Positions 17,042 to 27,434 of a stretch of DNA of 64,000 nucleotides are shown here, one piece after another; position 1 is the first letter of the stretch, and each line of letters opens with the position of its first letter. The translations under genes were made by a program, and so were the position numbers. The stretch is from assembly GCA_031266665.1 (NCBI GenBank), contig JAISAO010000106.1, forward strand, positions 1 to 64,000, given 5' to 3'. The notes under the pieces are model-generated. The model was given only the letters and a program-made list of their open reading frames with translations. It did not search any database and was not told where the DNA came from. The DNA is from Propionibacteriaceae bacterium (lineage in GTDB: Bacteria > Actinomycetota > Actinomycetes > Propionibacteriales > Propionibacteriaceae).

Positions 17042-18436
17042 ATGGCCCTCCCAGCCGACGCCAGCCCGTCCCCCGATCCCGGGACCGAGACGCCCCGGTC
17101 GACTAAGGCTGAGGAGCCCGCCGCCGCTGCCACCACCTCCGCCCCAGCCGCCGCCGCTCCAGCCGCCTCTGCCCTGGCCGCCTCCACCGCCGCCGCCTCC
17201 GCCCTGGCCGCCACCGCTCCGGACTCCGCCGTCGCCCCCCGGACCGCCGCCTCCCGGAGCGCCTCGGCCACCCAGGGCTGGTGCCGCCGTCTGCGCCAAC
17301 TGGTGCGCGGCCGGGTCCAAGACGGCTGGACCCGGGTCAAGCTGGCGCTGGTGCCCAACACCCAGGCCGCCCTGGTGTCCACGGCGGCCTACCTGATCTG
17401 CGACTTGATCCCGGGCCACAACCTGCCGGTCTTCGGGCCGGTGGCCTGCTACCTGGCCATGGGCTACAAACGGTCGCGCTCGCCCCGCCGGGTGGTGGAG
17501 ATGGGGTTGGGGGCGACGGTCGGCATCGGTATCGGCGAACTATTCGCCGAACAGGTCGGCTTCGGCGCCCTGGCACTGCTGGTAGTCCTACTGATCGCCC
17601 CGCTGATCGGCCGTTTCGTCGACCACTCCGAGCTATTGACTTATCAGTCGGCCATGCAGTCAGTCATCGTCATCAGCATGGCGGCCACCACCGTCATCAC
17701 CGGGCCGGCCGCTCTGGGACGGTGGGTCGACGCCCTGATCGGCACCTTCTGCGCCCTGGCCTTCACCATCATCCACCCCAGCAAACCGGTCGAGACCCCG
17801 CTGCAGCGCGCCCGGGCCGCCCTCGACGCCTTGGCCCGGGCGGCCACAACCATGGCCGAGGGCATCCGCCAGGCCGACGACGACACCCTCCAATTCGTCT
17901 GGCGGCGCACCCGCTCCGCCCGCCGCCAACTGCAAGAGGGCTGGGAGTCTCTGCGCTGGGCCCATCAGATCAGCTTCGTCAAGTGGCGCCAGCGGACCGA
18001 CCGGGAGGTGCTGGACGAGGTGGAGCGGGTTTACGTCCTGACCGAGCGGGTGGCCGCCTCGCTGGAACTGGCCGTGCGCTACGGCCGGGGCGAGATAGCG
18101 GCCGCCGGGCCGAGCGCCGAGGTGGCCGAACTATTCGACCGTCTGGCCGGCGTCCTGACCAATTTGGCTTTGTCCGTGAGCAGCTTCAACAAGCCCGTTT
18201 ACGCCCGTCGCCGGGCCCGAGAGCTGGCCCGCGAGCTTGACCCGGAGACCCGGACCGACTCCTGGCGCTCCACGGTGGTGCTGTCCCTGCTGCGCTCGAC
18301 CGTCATGGACGTGTTGCAGATCAGCGGCCTGTCTCGCGCCCAGGCCTGGGCCACCCTGCCCGGCGGCGAGCGGGTGAGCGGCGGCCTGACCGCGCCGGAG
18401 GATGACCCCTCGGCCGTCTGGGGCGGCCGCGACTGA
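17042..18436 (+). CDS. FUSC-type (aromatic acid exporter-like) membrane protein
   Basis: A 464-residue protein starting two bases after era (tagccATG). The first 75 residues are a low-complexity Ala/Pro/Ser tail. A hydrophobic block of about six helices follows (about 100-245; ALVSTAAYLICDLIPGHNLPVFGPVA, LLVVLLIAPLIGRF, VIVISMAATTVITGP). The rest is a long helical cytoplasmic region. The layout fits FUSC/ArAE-like proteins; the substrate is unknown. Confidence 0.7.
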   Translation: MALPADASPSPDPGTETPRSTKAEEPAAAATTSAPAAAAPAASALAASTAAASALAATAPDSAVAPRTAASRSASATQGWCRRLRQLVRGRVQDGWTRVKLALVPNTQAALVSTAAYLICDLIPGHNLPVFGPVACYLAMGYKRSRSPRRVVEMGLGATVGIGIGELFAEQVGFGALALLVVLLIAPLIGRFVDHSELLTYQSAMQSVIVISMAATTVITGPAALGRWVDALIGTFCALAFTIIHPSKPVETPLQRARAALDALARAATTMAEGIRQADDDTLQFVWRRTRSARRQLQEGWESLRWAHQISFVKWRQRTDREVLDEVERVYVLTERVAASLELAVRYGRGEIAAAGPSAEVAELFDRLAGVLTNLALSVSSFNKPVYARRRARELARELDPETRTDSWRSTVVLSLLRSTVMDVLQISGLSRAQAWATLPGGERVSGGLTAPEDDPSAVWGGRD

Positions 18437-18599
18437 GCCCCGAGCCACCGCTTCTCAACTGCCGAGCGACCCCATCCGGGCGCGCTAACAGCCTGGCCGA
18501 GGCTCAACGGACGTCCAGTCCGCCTTCGCGCCGACCCCACCGCCATCACACCCGCCTGAGGCCACTCGCCCCGCCGACCAGCGGTGGGTCAGGGCTGAG
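18435..18599. repeat. Split copy of the dispersed palindromic repeat
   Basis: The left half (18435-18473, agccccgagccaccgctt...) and right half (18576-18599, gcggtgggtcagggctgag) match the dispersed palindrome at 23124 and 38799. They are separated by about 100 unrelated bases, as if something inserted in its loop. The rest of 18437-18841 holds no supported gene apart from the tandem repeat below. Confidence 0.5.
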
Positions 18600-18618
18600 C
18601 GGCCGAAGGCTATGGCTC

Positions 18619-18668
18619 GGCAGCGGCTTTGTCAAGGTTTCGTGGCAGCGGCTTTGTCAAGGTTTCGT
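18619..18668. repeat. Perfect tandem duplication of 25 bases
   Basis: The 25-base unit beginning ggcagcggctttgtcaaggt occurs twice head to tail (18619-18643 and 18644-18668) with no differences. It lies upstream of the small peptide gene and could be a recent duplication or paired binding sites. Confidence 0.85.
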
Positions 18669-18841
18669 GAAGGGATGAGGCCGAACTGGAAAGAGCCGTT
18701 AGGCTCGGCCTCAGGCCAGGGGGAGACCTGACACTTTGGGGATCCGCTGGAGCCGACTCATATGAATTCACAACTAGGCGGTTGTGTCCCCGTCCGACGG
18801 CGGTCAGAATCGCCGTGAGGACATCGGGAGGGGGTGTTTTT

Positions 18842-18976
18842 ATGCCTAACTGGCTTCAAGGAGTCCTGAGTTGGGGCGCGTGGGGGACTGGTATCGCCAT
18901 GGCGATCCTGGCTGTTATCACGCAGTTCCTGTCCGCCGCCCTGTCGGGTAGCGTGTCGCCGACGCTCCCGTTCTGA
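18842..18976 (+). CDS. 44-residue hydrophobic peptide without charged residues
   Basis: ATG 18842 follows a strong ribosome site (gggaggggg, 18826-18834, 7-base spacing) and a small hairpin (acggcg/cgccgt, 18797-18816). The product starts MPNWLQGVLSWGAWG and contains a membrane-type stretch (GIAMAILAVITQFLSAAL). It has no Lys, Arg, Asp, Glu or His at all. Two strong hairpins follow the stop. It is therefore an independent transcription unit. I do not recognise a family. A leaderless bacteriocin, a small membrane toxin or a regulatory membrane peptide are all possible. Confidence 0.6.
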   Translation: MPNWLQGVLSWGAWGTGIAMAILAVITQFLSAALSGSVSPTLPF

Positions 18977-18997
18977 CGGATCCGTCTCAATCAACCG

Positions 18998-19042
18998 ATG
19001 AGGGCTGTCGGCACCGGCGCGCGCGGGGCCGGCAGCCCTCAT
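18998..19042 (+). terminator. Strong hairpin after the 44-residue peptide gene
   Basis: Arm 18998-19012 (atgagggctgtcggc) pairs with 19028-19042 (gccggcagccctcat) at 14 of 15 positions. It lies 22 bases after the peptide stop. Confidence 0.75.
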
Positions 19043-19047
19043 CGCTC

Positions 19048-19079
19048 CGCCCGGGTGATTGTGAGTCATCGCCCGGGCG
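19048..19079 (+). terminator. Second hairpin in tandem
   Basis: cgcccgggtga (19048-19058) pairs with tcgcccgggcg (19069-19079) at 10 of 11 positions. It probably backs up the first terminator and insulates the surface-protein gene. Confidence 0.55.
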
Positions 19080-19148
19080 TCTGACGGCCGGGCCGCCGAC
19101 CCCGATTAGACGGCCCCGGGTCGGCCCAGGCCGGCCCACAAGCAAGTT

Positions 19149-19176
19149 TTGTCGAGACCGCCGGGCCCGCTAGACT
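19149..19176 (+). promoter_or_regulatory. Probable promoter of the surface protein gene
   Basis: TTGTCG (19149-19154) and TAGACT (19171-19176) are separated by 16 bases. TAGACT recurs as -10 box upstream of several other genes here. Confidence 0.5.
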
Positions 19177-19237
19177 GCCTCAGAGCGGTCTAGCTCGCGC
19201 AGGCCGTCTTGACCAGATGCGGAACTGTGAGGAAGCG

Positions 19238-22200
19238 ATGAGTATGCGCAAGACTGGGGCCGCTGTTTTGGCCGGGTGTCTGGTGGCCTCCTGGATGGCC
19301 TTCTCCCCCCTGATCGCCGAGGCCGGCCAGCCTGGTCCCGTCGGCGCCGCCCTGGCCGGCTCCCTGGATGATTGGGACGGCCCCGCCGGTTGGGCGCTGG
19401 AGAACCAGGCCGCCCTCCAAGCGGCCGGTTTCGACTACCAGCGGGTTGGCCAGGCCTACACCGACGGCTCCTCCCAGGTGACCGTCGACCCGGCCACGGG
19501 CACGGTCGAGGTGGCCGACTGCTGCGTCGAGGATTGGAATGTCGGGTTCGTGGTCGGGGACGCGGTTGGACAACTCACCGCCACGGTGGAAAAGCAGTTG
19601 TTGGTCGCCCCCGCGGCCGTCCCGGTGGACCCGACGACGGCCGCCGCCTACTTGCCGCCGCTGAGGGTCGACATCAACGACCAAGGCCAAGTGGCGACTT
19701 ATAGCTTGAACTTCAGGACCGGCGTCGTCAGTGCGGAGCCGGGCAACGACCCGGCGGCCGACGCCCAATACCTCCAGGCGCTGACAGACAGTCTGCCCCA
19801 GATCAGCGAACGGGTCGGCGATGCGATCGCGCCCCGACTGTCCCAGGCGGCGATCGAGATCCTGCAACTCGGATTCCACCAAGTCTGGTTCGAGCGCGAC
19901 GACCAGGGCGGCGTCACCCTCCAGGCGGAGAAGCCCGACCGTCTCAGCGACCTCGACTACACCTTCGGCTACTCCCTGGACGGGCTGGGCGACGGCCAAT
20001 CGGCTCAGATCGACCTGACGGCGGTGGTCGGCGAGGGCTGGCTGTCCCAGTTGACGACGGCCGATCCTTTGGTGATCGAGGCCGACGACGTAAGCAATTT
20101 AGCTTGGCAAGATTACCTGCCCAGTGAGGTGGCCGCCGCCCTGATCGGGAACCCTCCGGCTTTCGCCCGCGATCTGGCGGCCAGCACGGCCTCCGACCAG
20201 TCCCTGTCCGACGATCTGAGACTGACCGTCGACAGCGACTGGTTCTGGAGCGACCACGTGTCGGGCATCAGCGACAACCTGCGCCAGCTGATGAACGACA
20301 CCTGGTCCGACTTCGACTTCAGTCTGGGGTCGGTCACGGTCGGCGTCCAGCCCTGGGAAAACACCTGGAACGACGATCTGATGACCGGTTTCAGAGCCCT
20401 GATCTATCAGAACCTGGACCAATACCAGTGGCCTGACCTGGCCCACTCCGCCGGCCGTTACCAGGTCGAACTGAGCTTCGACACCGGTGCGATCCAACAA
20501 CTGGTGGCCACCGATGTGACCCGGACCGTCGTGCCCCAGTTCTCGCTGCCGAACTCCCTGACGGCGGCGGTCGGTTCCACGGCCACGATCACCCCCGTCA
20601 TGACCAACCTGCCGGCGGGCGTCTCCGTGACCTACAGCTACGAGGCCGAGGACCAGGCGGTGGCCCAGGTGGACGAGTCCGGCCTGGTCACCGCGACAGG
20701 CGTGGGCACGACCCCGATCAACGTCACAGCGGTCTTCGACTGCCCCGACCAGGATCCGCTGTCCTGGTCCGGCGTGGTCGAGTTCGAAGCCACAGCGGCC
20801 TCGGACGAGCCGTCGGCCTCCCCGAGCCCGTCGGCCTCGATCGAGGTCTCCGAGTCGGCCCCCCCGCCGACCACCTCGGGCGAGGCCTGCGAGACGATCT
20901 TGGCCGAGTTGGCGGTGGCCGATGAGGCCTTCTCGGACTTTGGCGATGCCGTGGAAGTTGACGAGATGGTGGCGTATTTGGACGTCTTGTTGGCCAGTTT
21001 CGCCCGTATGCAAGCGGCCGACCCGGAGGCGGAGTTGGCGCAGTCCCTGTCCGAGCTGATCGACGCCTTCAGCACTCTACGAGATGCGCTGGCGAACGGC
21101 GACCAGATCGCTGTGGCCGGAGCCATGGCGGCGGTGGTGCCGGCGATGCAGCAGTTCTCGACCGCCTTGAACCAGGAGTGCGGTGCCTCGGCCTCGCCCA
21201 GTGCCAGCCCGTCGGAGTCGGTCACTGAGTCGCCGTCGCCTAGCCCGTCGCCTAGCCCGTCGGCTTCGCCTAGCCCGTCGCCGTCGCCCAGTCCGTCGCC
21301 GTCGCCTAGCCCGTCGCCGTCGCCCAGTCTGTCGGCTTCGCCTAGCCCGTCGGCTTCGCCTAGCCCGTCGCCGTCGCCCAGTCTGTCGGCTTCGCCCAGT
21401 CCGTCGCCGTCGCCCAGTCCGTCGCCGTCGCCCAGTCTGTCGGCTTCGCCCAGTCAGTCGGCTTCTCCTAGCCCGTCGCCGTCGCCCAGTCCGTCGCCGT
21501 CGCCTAGCCTGTCGGCTTCGCCCAGTCTGTCGGCTTCGCCCAGTCTGTCGGCTTCGCCCAGTCTGTCGGCTTCGCCCAGTCCGTCGCCGTCGCCCAGTCC
21601 GTCGCCGTCGCCTAGCCTGTCGGCTTCGCCCAGCCCGAGCCCGTCGGCTTCGCCTTCGGCCAGTGCGTCTGAGTCGGCTTCGGCCAGTCTGCCGCAGACT
21701 CCGAGCGATGTTTGTTCGACTTTCGAGGCCGAGTTGCCGTTGATCAACGCGGCTTTGGAGGGTTTGGGCTCCGACGCCTCCGTCGAAGAGACAGTGGCGG
21801 CTTTGGACGTCTTGTTGGCCAGTCTCGCCCGGGTGCAGGCGGCTGGCCCGTCGGCGGCGGTGGCTCAGCCTCTGACCGTGGTGATCGACTTCTACCACGC
21901 CATGCGGGTGGCGTTGGCGACCGGCGACATGGCGGCTTTGCAGGCCTTGGCCGAGTCGATGACGGAGACGGCGGCGGCTATGCAGCAGGTGTCGGCCGCC
22001 TTGGCCCAGGAGTGCGCCGGCCCCACCAGCGATGTGACGGCCTCGGCCTCCCCGTCGCCTAGCGCTTCGGCCGAGGTGACGGTTTCGGCCAGCCCCACGG
22101 GCGAAGCCACCAGCGTGTCGCCGTCGGCCTCTCCGTCACCTAGCGCTTCGGCCGAGGTCACGGTTTCGGCCAGCCCCACGGGTATCGCGACTAGCGCATC

Positions 22201-23050
22201 GCCGTCAGACTCGGCCTCCCCGTCGGCCAGCCCTTCGGCTGAGGTCACGGTTTCGGCCAGTCCCACGGGTGGTGCCACCAGCGCATCGCCGTCAGCCAGT
22301 CAGCCGGCGGATCCGAGTCAGTCGGCTTCGGCCAGCGCGCCCGAGTCGGCTTCGCCCAGTCCGTCGGCTTCGGCCAGTGCGTCTGAGTCGGCCTCACCCA
22401 GCGCCTCGGCTAGTCTGCCGCCGGTTACGAGCGATGTTTGTTTGGCCTTCGAGGCCGAGTTGCCGTTGATCAACGCGGCTTTGGACAGTTTGAACGCCGG
22501 CTCCTCCGTCGATGAGATGGTGGCGGCTTTGGACGTCTTGTTGGCCAGTTTCGCCCGGGTGCAGGCGGCTGGCCCGTCGGCGGCGGTGGCTCAGCCCTTG
22601 GCCGTGGTGGTCGACTTCTACCACGCCATGAGGGTGGCGTTGGTGACCGGTGACATGGCGGCTTTGCAGGCCTTGGTCGAGTCGATGGCGGAGGCGGCGG
22701 CGGCCATGCAGCAGGTGTCGACCGCCTTGGCCCAGGAGTGCGCCGGCCCCGGCCCCACCAGCGATGTGACGGACTCGGCCTCCCCGTCGGCCAGTGCTTC
22801 GGCCGAGGTGACGGCTTCGGCCAGTCCCACGGGCGGCGCCACCAGCGCCTCGGCCTCGGCCAGTCAGCCGGCTGGTCCGACGGCTTCGGCCTCGACCAGG
22901 CCGACGGCCTCGGCCTCTTCGTCAAACGGCGTCTTGGTCGGCACCGGCGCCACAATCGGCGCGGGCTTTATCTGGCTGGCGCTGGGCGCCTTAGCCGTCG
23001 GGGCGATCAGCCTGGCCGCCGTCGTCATCCTGCGCCGGCGTCGGACCTGA
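19238..23050 (+). CDS. Large Ser/Pro-rich surface protein with three Cys-bounded helical modules
   Basis: About 1270 residues. A signal peptide (MRKTGAAVLAGCLVASWMAF...IAEA) starts at ATG 19238 or better 19244, 8 bases after aggaag. An N-terminal domain of about 400 residues is of unknown fold. A Big-2-like domain follows (SLPNSLTAAVGSTATITP...). Then come three helical modules of about 98 residues that each begin and end with Cys (20888-21181, 21713-22015, 22439-22741), joined by long SPSPSASPS linkers. The C-terminus has one membrane helix and a basic RRRRT tail. No LPXTG is seen, so it is membrane-anchored. Cys pairing within each module is inferred. The function is unknown; an exposed stalk or adhesin is plausible. 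Confidence 0.75.
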   Translation: MSMRKTGAAVLAGCLVASWMAFSPLIAEAGQPGPVGAALAGSLDDWDGPAGWALENQAALQAAGFDYQRVGQAYTDGSSQVTVDPATGTVEVADCCVEDWNVGFVVGDAVGQLTATVEKQLLVAPAAVPVDPTTAAAYLPPLRVDINDQGQVATYSLNFRTGVVSAEPGNDPAADAQYLQALTDSLPQISERVGDAIAPRLSQAAIEILQLGFHQVWFERDDQGGVTLQAEKPDRLSDLDYTFGYSLDGLGDGQSAQIDLTAVVGEGWLSQLTTADPLVIEADDVSNLAWQDYLPSEVAAALIGNPPAFARDLAASTASDQSLSDDLRLTVDSDWFWSDHVSGISDNLRQLMNDTWSDFDFSLGSVTVGVQPWENTWNDDLMTGFRALIYQNLDQYQWPDLAHSAGRYQVELSFDTGAIQQLVATDVTRTVVPQFSLPNSLTAAVGSTATITPVMTNLPAGVSVTYSYEAEDQAVAQVDESGLVTATGVGTTPINVTAVFDCPDQDPLSWSGVVEFEATAASDEPSASPSPSASIEVSESAPPPTTSGEACETILAELAVADEAFSDFGDAVEVDEMVAYLDVLLASFARMQAADPEAELAQSLSELIDAFSTLRDALANGDQIAVAGAMAAVVPAMQQFSTALNQECGASASPSASPSESVTESPSPSPSPSPSASPSPSPSPSPSPSPSPSPSPSLSASPSPSASPSPSPSPSLSASPSPSPSPSPSPSPSLSASPSQSASPSPSPSPSPSPSPSLSASPSLSASPSLSASPSLSASPSPSPSPSPSPSPSLSASPSPSPSASPSASASESASASLPQTPSDVCSTFEAELPLINAALEGLGSDASVEETVAALDVLLASLARVQAAGPSAAVAQPLTVVIDFYHAMRVALATGDMAALQALAESMTETAAAMQQVSAALAQECAGPTSDVTASASPSPSASAEVTVSASPTGEATSVSPSASPSPSASAEVTVSASPTGIATSASPSDSASPSASPSAEVTVSASPTGGATSASPSASQPADPSQSASASAPESASPSPSASASASESASPSASASLPPVTSDVCLAFEAELPLINAALDSLNAGSSVDEMVAALDVLLASFARVQAAGPSAAVAQPLAVVVDFYHAMRVALVTGDMAALQALVESMAEAAAAMQQVSTALAQECAGPGPTSDVTDSASPSASASAEVTASASPTGGATSASASASQPAGPTASASTRPTASASSSNGVLVGTGATIGAGFIWLALGALAVGAISLAAVVILRRRRT
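21216..21660 (+). repeat. Minisatellite coding Ser-Pro/Ser-Ala linker
   Basis: Repeats of cccagtccgtcgccgtcg and cctagcctgtcggcttcg alternate with few differences across about 440 bases, in frame with the surface protein. Unit number is likely to vary between strains. Confidence 0.85.
22038..22285 (+). repeat. Second linker repeat, unit ASAEVTVSASPTG
   Basis: Three to four near-identical units of about 75 bases coding SPSASAEVTVSASPTGxATS, with a related unit around 22780-22850. They flank helical modules 2 and 3. Confidence 0.75.
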
Positions 23051-23123
23051 CAGTCGAGCGCGGCGGCGCGGACGGACTAGACATCCGTCAAGCGTCGCCG
23101 TCGCCGCCAGCGCGCCCGGCTGA

Positions 23124-23174
23124 AGCCCTGATCCACCGATGGGGTCGCTCGGTGGTCGAGCAGCGGTGGATCAG
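23124..23174. repeat. Dispersed intergenic palindrome
   Basis: agccctgatccaccg (23124-23138) pairs with cggtggatcag (23164-23174), with a loop containing ctcggtggtcgag. Related copies lie at 6473-6517, 18435/18576 and 38799-38848, with a partial one at 23262-23304. The 23051-23281 stretch holds no supported gene. Confidence 0.7.
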
Positions 23175-23281
23175 CCACCCGCGACCGGTCGGCCGCCCAT
23201 GGGGCGGGGAAGACGTCTTCGCGGCCCTCCGCCCGGCCGTGGCCGGGCCTTTGTGCCACATCAGGGCTGAGCGCCCGGTGG

Positions 23282-23309
23282 TTGAGAATCGGTGGATCTG
23301 GGCTAGAGT
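23282..23309 (+). promoter_or_regulatory. Probable promoter of the leuA leader
   Basis: TTGAGA (23282-23287), 16 bases, TAGAGT (23304-23309). The expected transcription start coincides with the GTG of the leader peptide at 23316. The promoter lies inside a partial copy of the dispersed palindrome (23262-23304). Confidence 0.6.
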
Positions 23310-23315
23310 GAGCCC

Positions 23316-23363
23316 GTGGCTCAGGCGCTCCTGCTCCCCGGCCGCGGCGAGGCTCGCTCCTAA
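23316..23363 (+). CDS. leuA leader peptide (Leu-Leu-Leu), leaderless
   Basis: A GTG-started 15-codon frame reads VAQALLLPGRGEARS (V as initiator Met), with three leucine codons in a row (CTC CTG CTC, 23328-23336) and a TAA stop. It starts 6-7 bases after the -10 box and is followed at once by a strong hairpin and leuA. Leucine codon runs in a leader upstream of isopropylmalate synthase are the hallmark of attenuation by charged tRNA-Leu supply. Confidence 0.65.
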   Translation: MAQALLLPGRGEARS

Positions 23364-23383
23364 GTCAGGCCTCCTCGCCGCGG
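23342..23383 (+). promoter_or_regulatory. Attenuator-like hairpin before leuA
   Basis: ccgcggcgagg (23342-23352) pairs perfectly with cctcgccgcgg (23373-23383). The 5' arm overlaps the leader codons just after Leu-Leu-Leu, and a competing pairing gaggc/gcctc (23349-23353/23369-23373) is possible. There is no T-run. Ribosome position on the leader peptide should decide which structure forms. Confidence 0.55.
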
Positions 23384-23415
23384 GGCGATGCCGTGCCTGG
23401 CGTATCCACTGCTAG

Positions 23416-25179
<1,764 letters not shown>

Positions 25180-25274
25180 ATCACCGACTCTCCGTCCGTA
25201 CGGGGCCGCCAGCCCGTGGGGCCGGCCATGGACGGGCGGGTGCCCAAGGAGACAAAACAGTCTGTTGGAGGGGG

Positions 25275-25303
25275 TTGACACGAGGTTAGGCCAGTGGTTA
25301 AAT
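25275..25303 (+). promoter_or_regulatory. Promoter of the RiPP operon
   Basis: A consensus TTGACA (25275-25280), 17-base spacer and TTAAAT (25298-25303). A ribosome site aggaga (25331-25336) precedes the first gene. Base composition changes at this point from GC-rich to markedly AT-richer. Confidence 0.75.
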
Positions 25304-25340
25304 ACGGAACAGCACTCGTTGCAGCCCCCGAGGAGACAGT

Positions 25341-27383
25341 ATGGACCAGCTTGACTTCACTGAGTTGGGCGGCATTGCCTCTCTCCTGAGCGCTCAGCGG
25401 GTGGATTCGATTCCAAGCCTGGCAGAGGCCCAAGAGTCTAGTTTTTCGGTCATAGACGTCCGTCTTCCCAGACGATGCCCAGATTCTAAATTAGGGGGGG
25501 TAACTGACCGTCTAGGGGGAGATGTCCTGCTGTGTCGTAAGGACGTTGAGGTTGTTGTTCCGCCCGTATTTCCGGTTGATTCGCCTGCTCTTGGAGCAAC
25601 AATTATAGCCGATATGGCTAGGTCATCTGGCTGGACCGCCAGTGTCGTCTACGCTCCCTTGATGTTCTCGCCCGACAGTGATGCTTTGGCCTATTCAGTG
25701 GCGACTCCCACTATGTACCGCCCGATCTACCGAGACACGGCGCTAGATAACTTCTCTGATCAGGTTGTCGACGCATTATCGGAGGATGCCATTCGCGTGA
25801 ATGAATGGCCAAGAGAGAAGTCCTTCGACAACGTCCGTCCGTATTTGCAGAGACTCTTCGCTGATTATGGCCGCCAAGCCACCCGAGTGGTATGTGATGT
25901 AGCTGCTGGCATAACTGCGCTTCGGCCCGCTCCAGCCGTTGTTGCTCTGTCTATTACCGTGGACGCACAGAAGCTTCCTGGCGCGGCCATTGCGGCTGAG
26001 TTGCGCCGTCGCGGTTATTCTGGAATCATCATGGCTGGCGGCTCTGCTCTTGATGGAGGCATGGGTCTGGCCTTACTCAGATCTTTCGCCGAGTTTGATG
26101 CCGTCCTCTTAGGAGAGGCAGAGTCTAACTGGCTGGATTTCTTGGGCGCATTGTCTTCCGACTGGTCTGAGAACGAAGTCATTCCTGGGCTCACGGTTCG
26201 TCGGGGCGACGATGTGCGCGCTAATCCCACCGCTATACCGAGTTCGCTCTGGGAACTAGGGGGTAGTGCCTTCGATCAGTTCACGAGCCAGTTCTCTCTA
26301 TCAGGCCGCGGGGATCCAGTGGCTCTCACCGCTGAGAGTTCGCGCGGTTGCTGGTGGGCCGACAGGCAACGTTGCACATTTTGTGCTGTCGATCCTGTGG
26401 CACATCCTTACCGTACGCACAACGAGACTTATGTGGCAAACTTCCTGTCCGAAACATGGAAGACGTGGCATCCACTTCAGATTAATATGACCGACTCGTG
26501 TATGCCGAGACTGCGCCACTCACGGATCGCTCAAAGGCTCGGTTCCGCTCCTAGCCACAACGATTGGGCGCTCTACTATGAAGTTAAATCAACACTCACG
26601 CGAGCAGAATTGGCCCAACTCAAAGAGATCGGTCTGACTGAGATCCAGCCAGGCATTGAATCATTTAGCACCGAGACGCTCCGCGATTTCCGCAAGGGTG
26701 CTACCAGACTTCAACATGTGAACCTACTTAAATGGAGTCAAGCCTACGGATTGAGAGTGACTTATCCGATCATTTATGGATCGCCCTACGAGACTGCAGA
26801 TAGACTCCATGACATGGTCCAGCTAATGGGTTTAATTCACCATTTAAGTCCCCCCATGCGGCTCAATCGGCTACGACTCTACCGGGGTAGCTTCTATTGG
26901 CAGCATAGCGGCGACTTCGATTTTCAAGATGCTACTCCACTCGAATGTGATCGCTTGGCTTATGGCTTGCCTGACGACGAACTGATGGATTTAGTTTTTC
27001 AGTGTAATTACACCTGCACCTCACAGCGTTCAGTCGAATACTTGATCGCCCTTGATGATTTGACGGATGCCTGGGTTTCTTGGCGGCAAGACTTCGCATA
27101 CTCGCGACTTGTCCTGGCTGACTCTGACGATGCAATTGTCATTACTCGCACCGATCCAAGCGGAGCCACTATCTCTGTGATTGATCGCCCAGAAGCTATG
27201 GGCGTTCTCCGAGCCTGTCAGGAAGTTGCGAACTTGGAACGAGTGAGAGTAGAACTTGGCTTAGACAAAAATGTTTTTGTCTCCGTGTTGCAAGACCTGG
27301 AGGCGGATGGACTAATCATCAAAGAAGGAGGTCGCGCACTGACGTTACCAATTCCGCTTCAGGCCAGATCAGAGATTCCCTGA
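25341..27383 (+). CDS. RiPP-maturation radical SAM protein, cobalamin-binding C-methyltransferase type (1)
   Basis: 680 residues. After an extra N-terminal region (about 1-70) comes a B12-binding-like domain (about 75-320; PVFPVDSPALGATIIADMAR, GYSGIIMAGGSALDG). The radical SAM domain starts at SSRGCWWADRQRCTFCAVD (about 333), where the cluster cysteines are spaced C-x7-C-x2-C as in the RiPP maturation radical SAM family 1, not the usual C-x3-C-x2-C. Family marks YYEVKSTLTRAEL, IQPGIESFSTETL and LNRLRLYRGS follow. Relatives such as PoyB and PoyC put methyl groups on unactivated carbons of a precursor peptide. A winged-helix-like C-terminus ends the protein. First gene of the operon. Confidence 0.85.
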   Translation: MDQLDFTELGGIASLLSAQRVDSIPSLAEAQESSFSVIDVRLPRRCPDSKLGGVTDRLGGDVLLCRKDVEVVVPPVFPVDSPALGATIIADMARSSGWTASVVYAPLMFSPDSDALAYSVATPTMYRPIYRDTALDNFSDQVVDALSEDAIRVNEWPREKSFDNVRPYLQRLFADYGRQATRVVCDVAAGITALRPAPAVVALSITVDAQKLPGAAIAAELRRRGYSGIIMAGGSALDGGMGLALLRSFAEFDAVLLGEAESNWLDFLGALSSDWSENEVIPGLTVRRGDDVRANPTAIPSSLWELGGSAFDQFTSQFSLSGRGDPVALTAESSRGCWWADRQRCTFCAVDPVAHPYRTHNETYVANFLSETWKTWHPLQINMTDSCMPRLRHSRIAQRLGSAPSHNDWALYYEVKSTLTRAELAQLKEIGLTEIQPGIESFSTETLRDFRKGATRLQHVNLLKWSQAYGLRVTYPIIYGSPYETADRLHDMVQLMGLIHHLSPPMRLNRLRLYRGSFYWQHSGDFDFQDATPLECDRLAYGLPDDELMDLVFQCNYTCTSQRSVEYLIALDDLTDAWVSWRQDFAYSRLVLADSDDAIVITRTDPSGATISVIDRPEAMGVLRACQEVANLERVRVELGLDKNVFVSVLQDLEADGLIIKEGGRALTLPIPLQARSEIP

Positions 27384-27434
27384 CGTCTGGCCATGCCTTT
27401 ACCGACTAATTCTAATGATTCAGAAAGGAAAACC

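Noticed and set aside
21216..21660. Regular short repeats that could suggest a CRISPR array
   Set aside because: The repeats are in frame with a secreted protein, have no unique spacers of constant length, and no cas genes are near.
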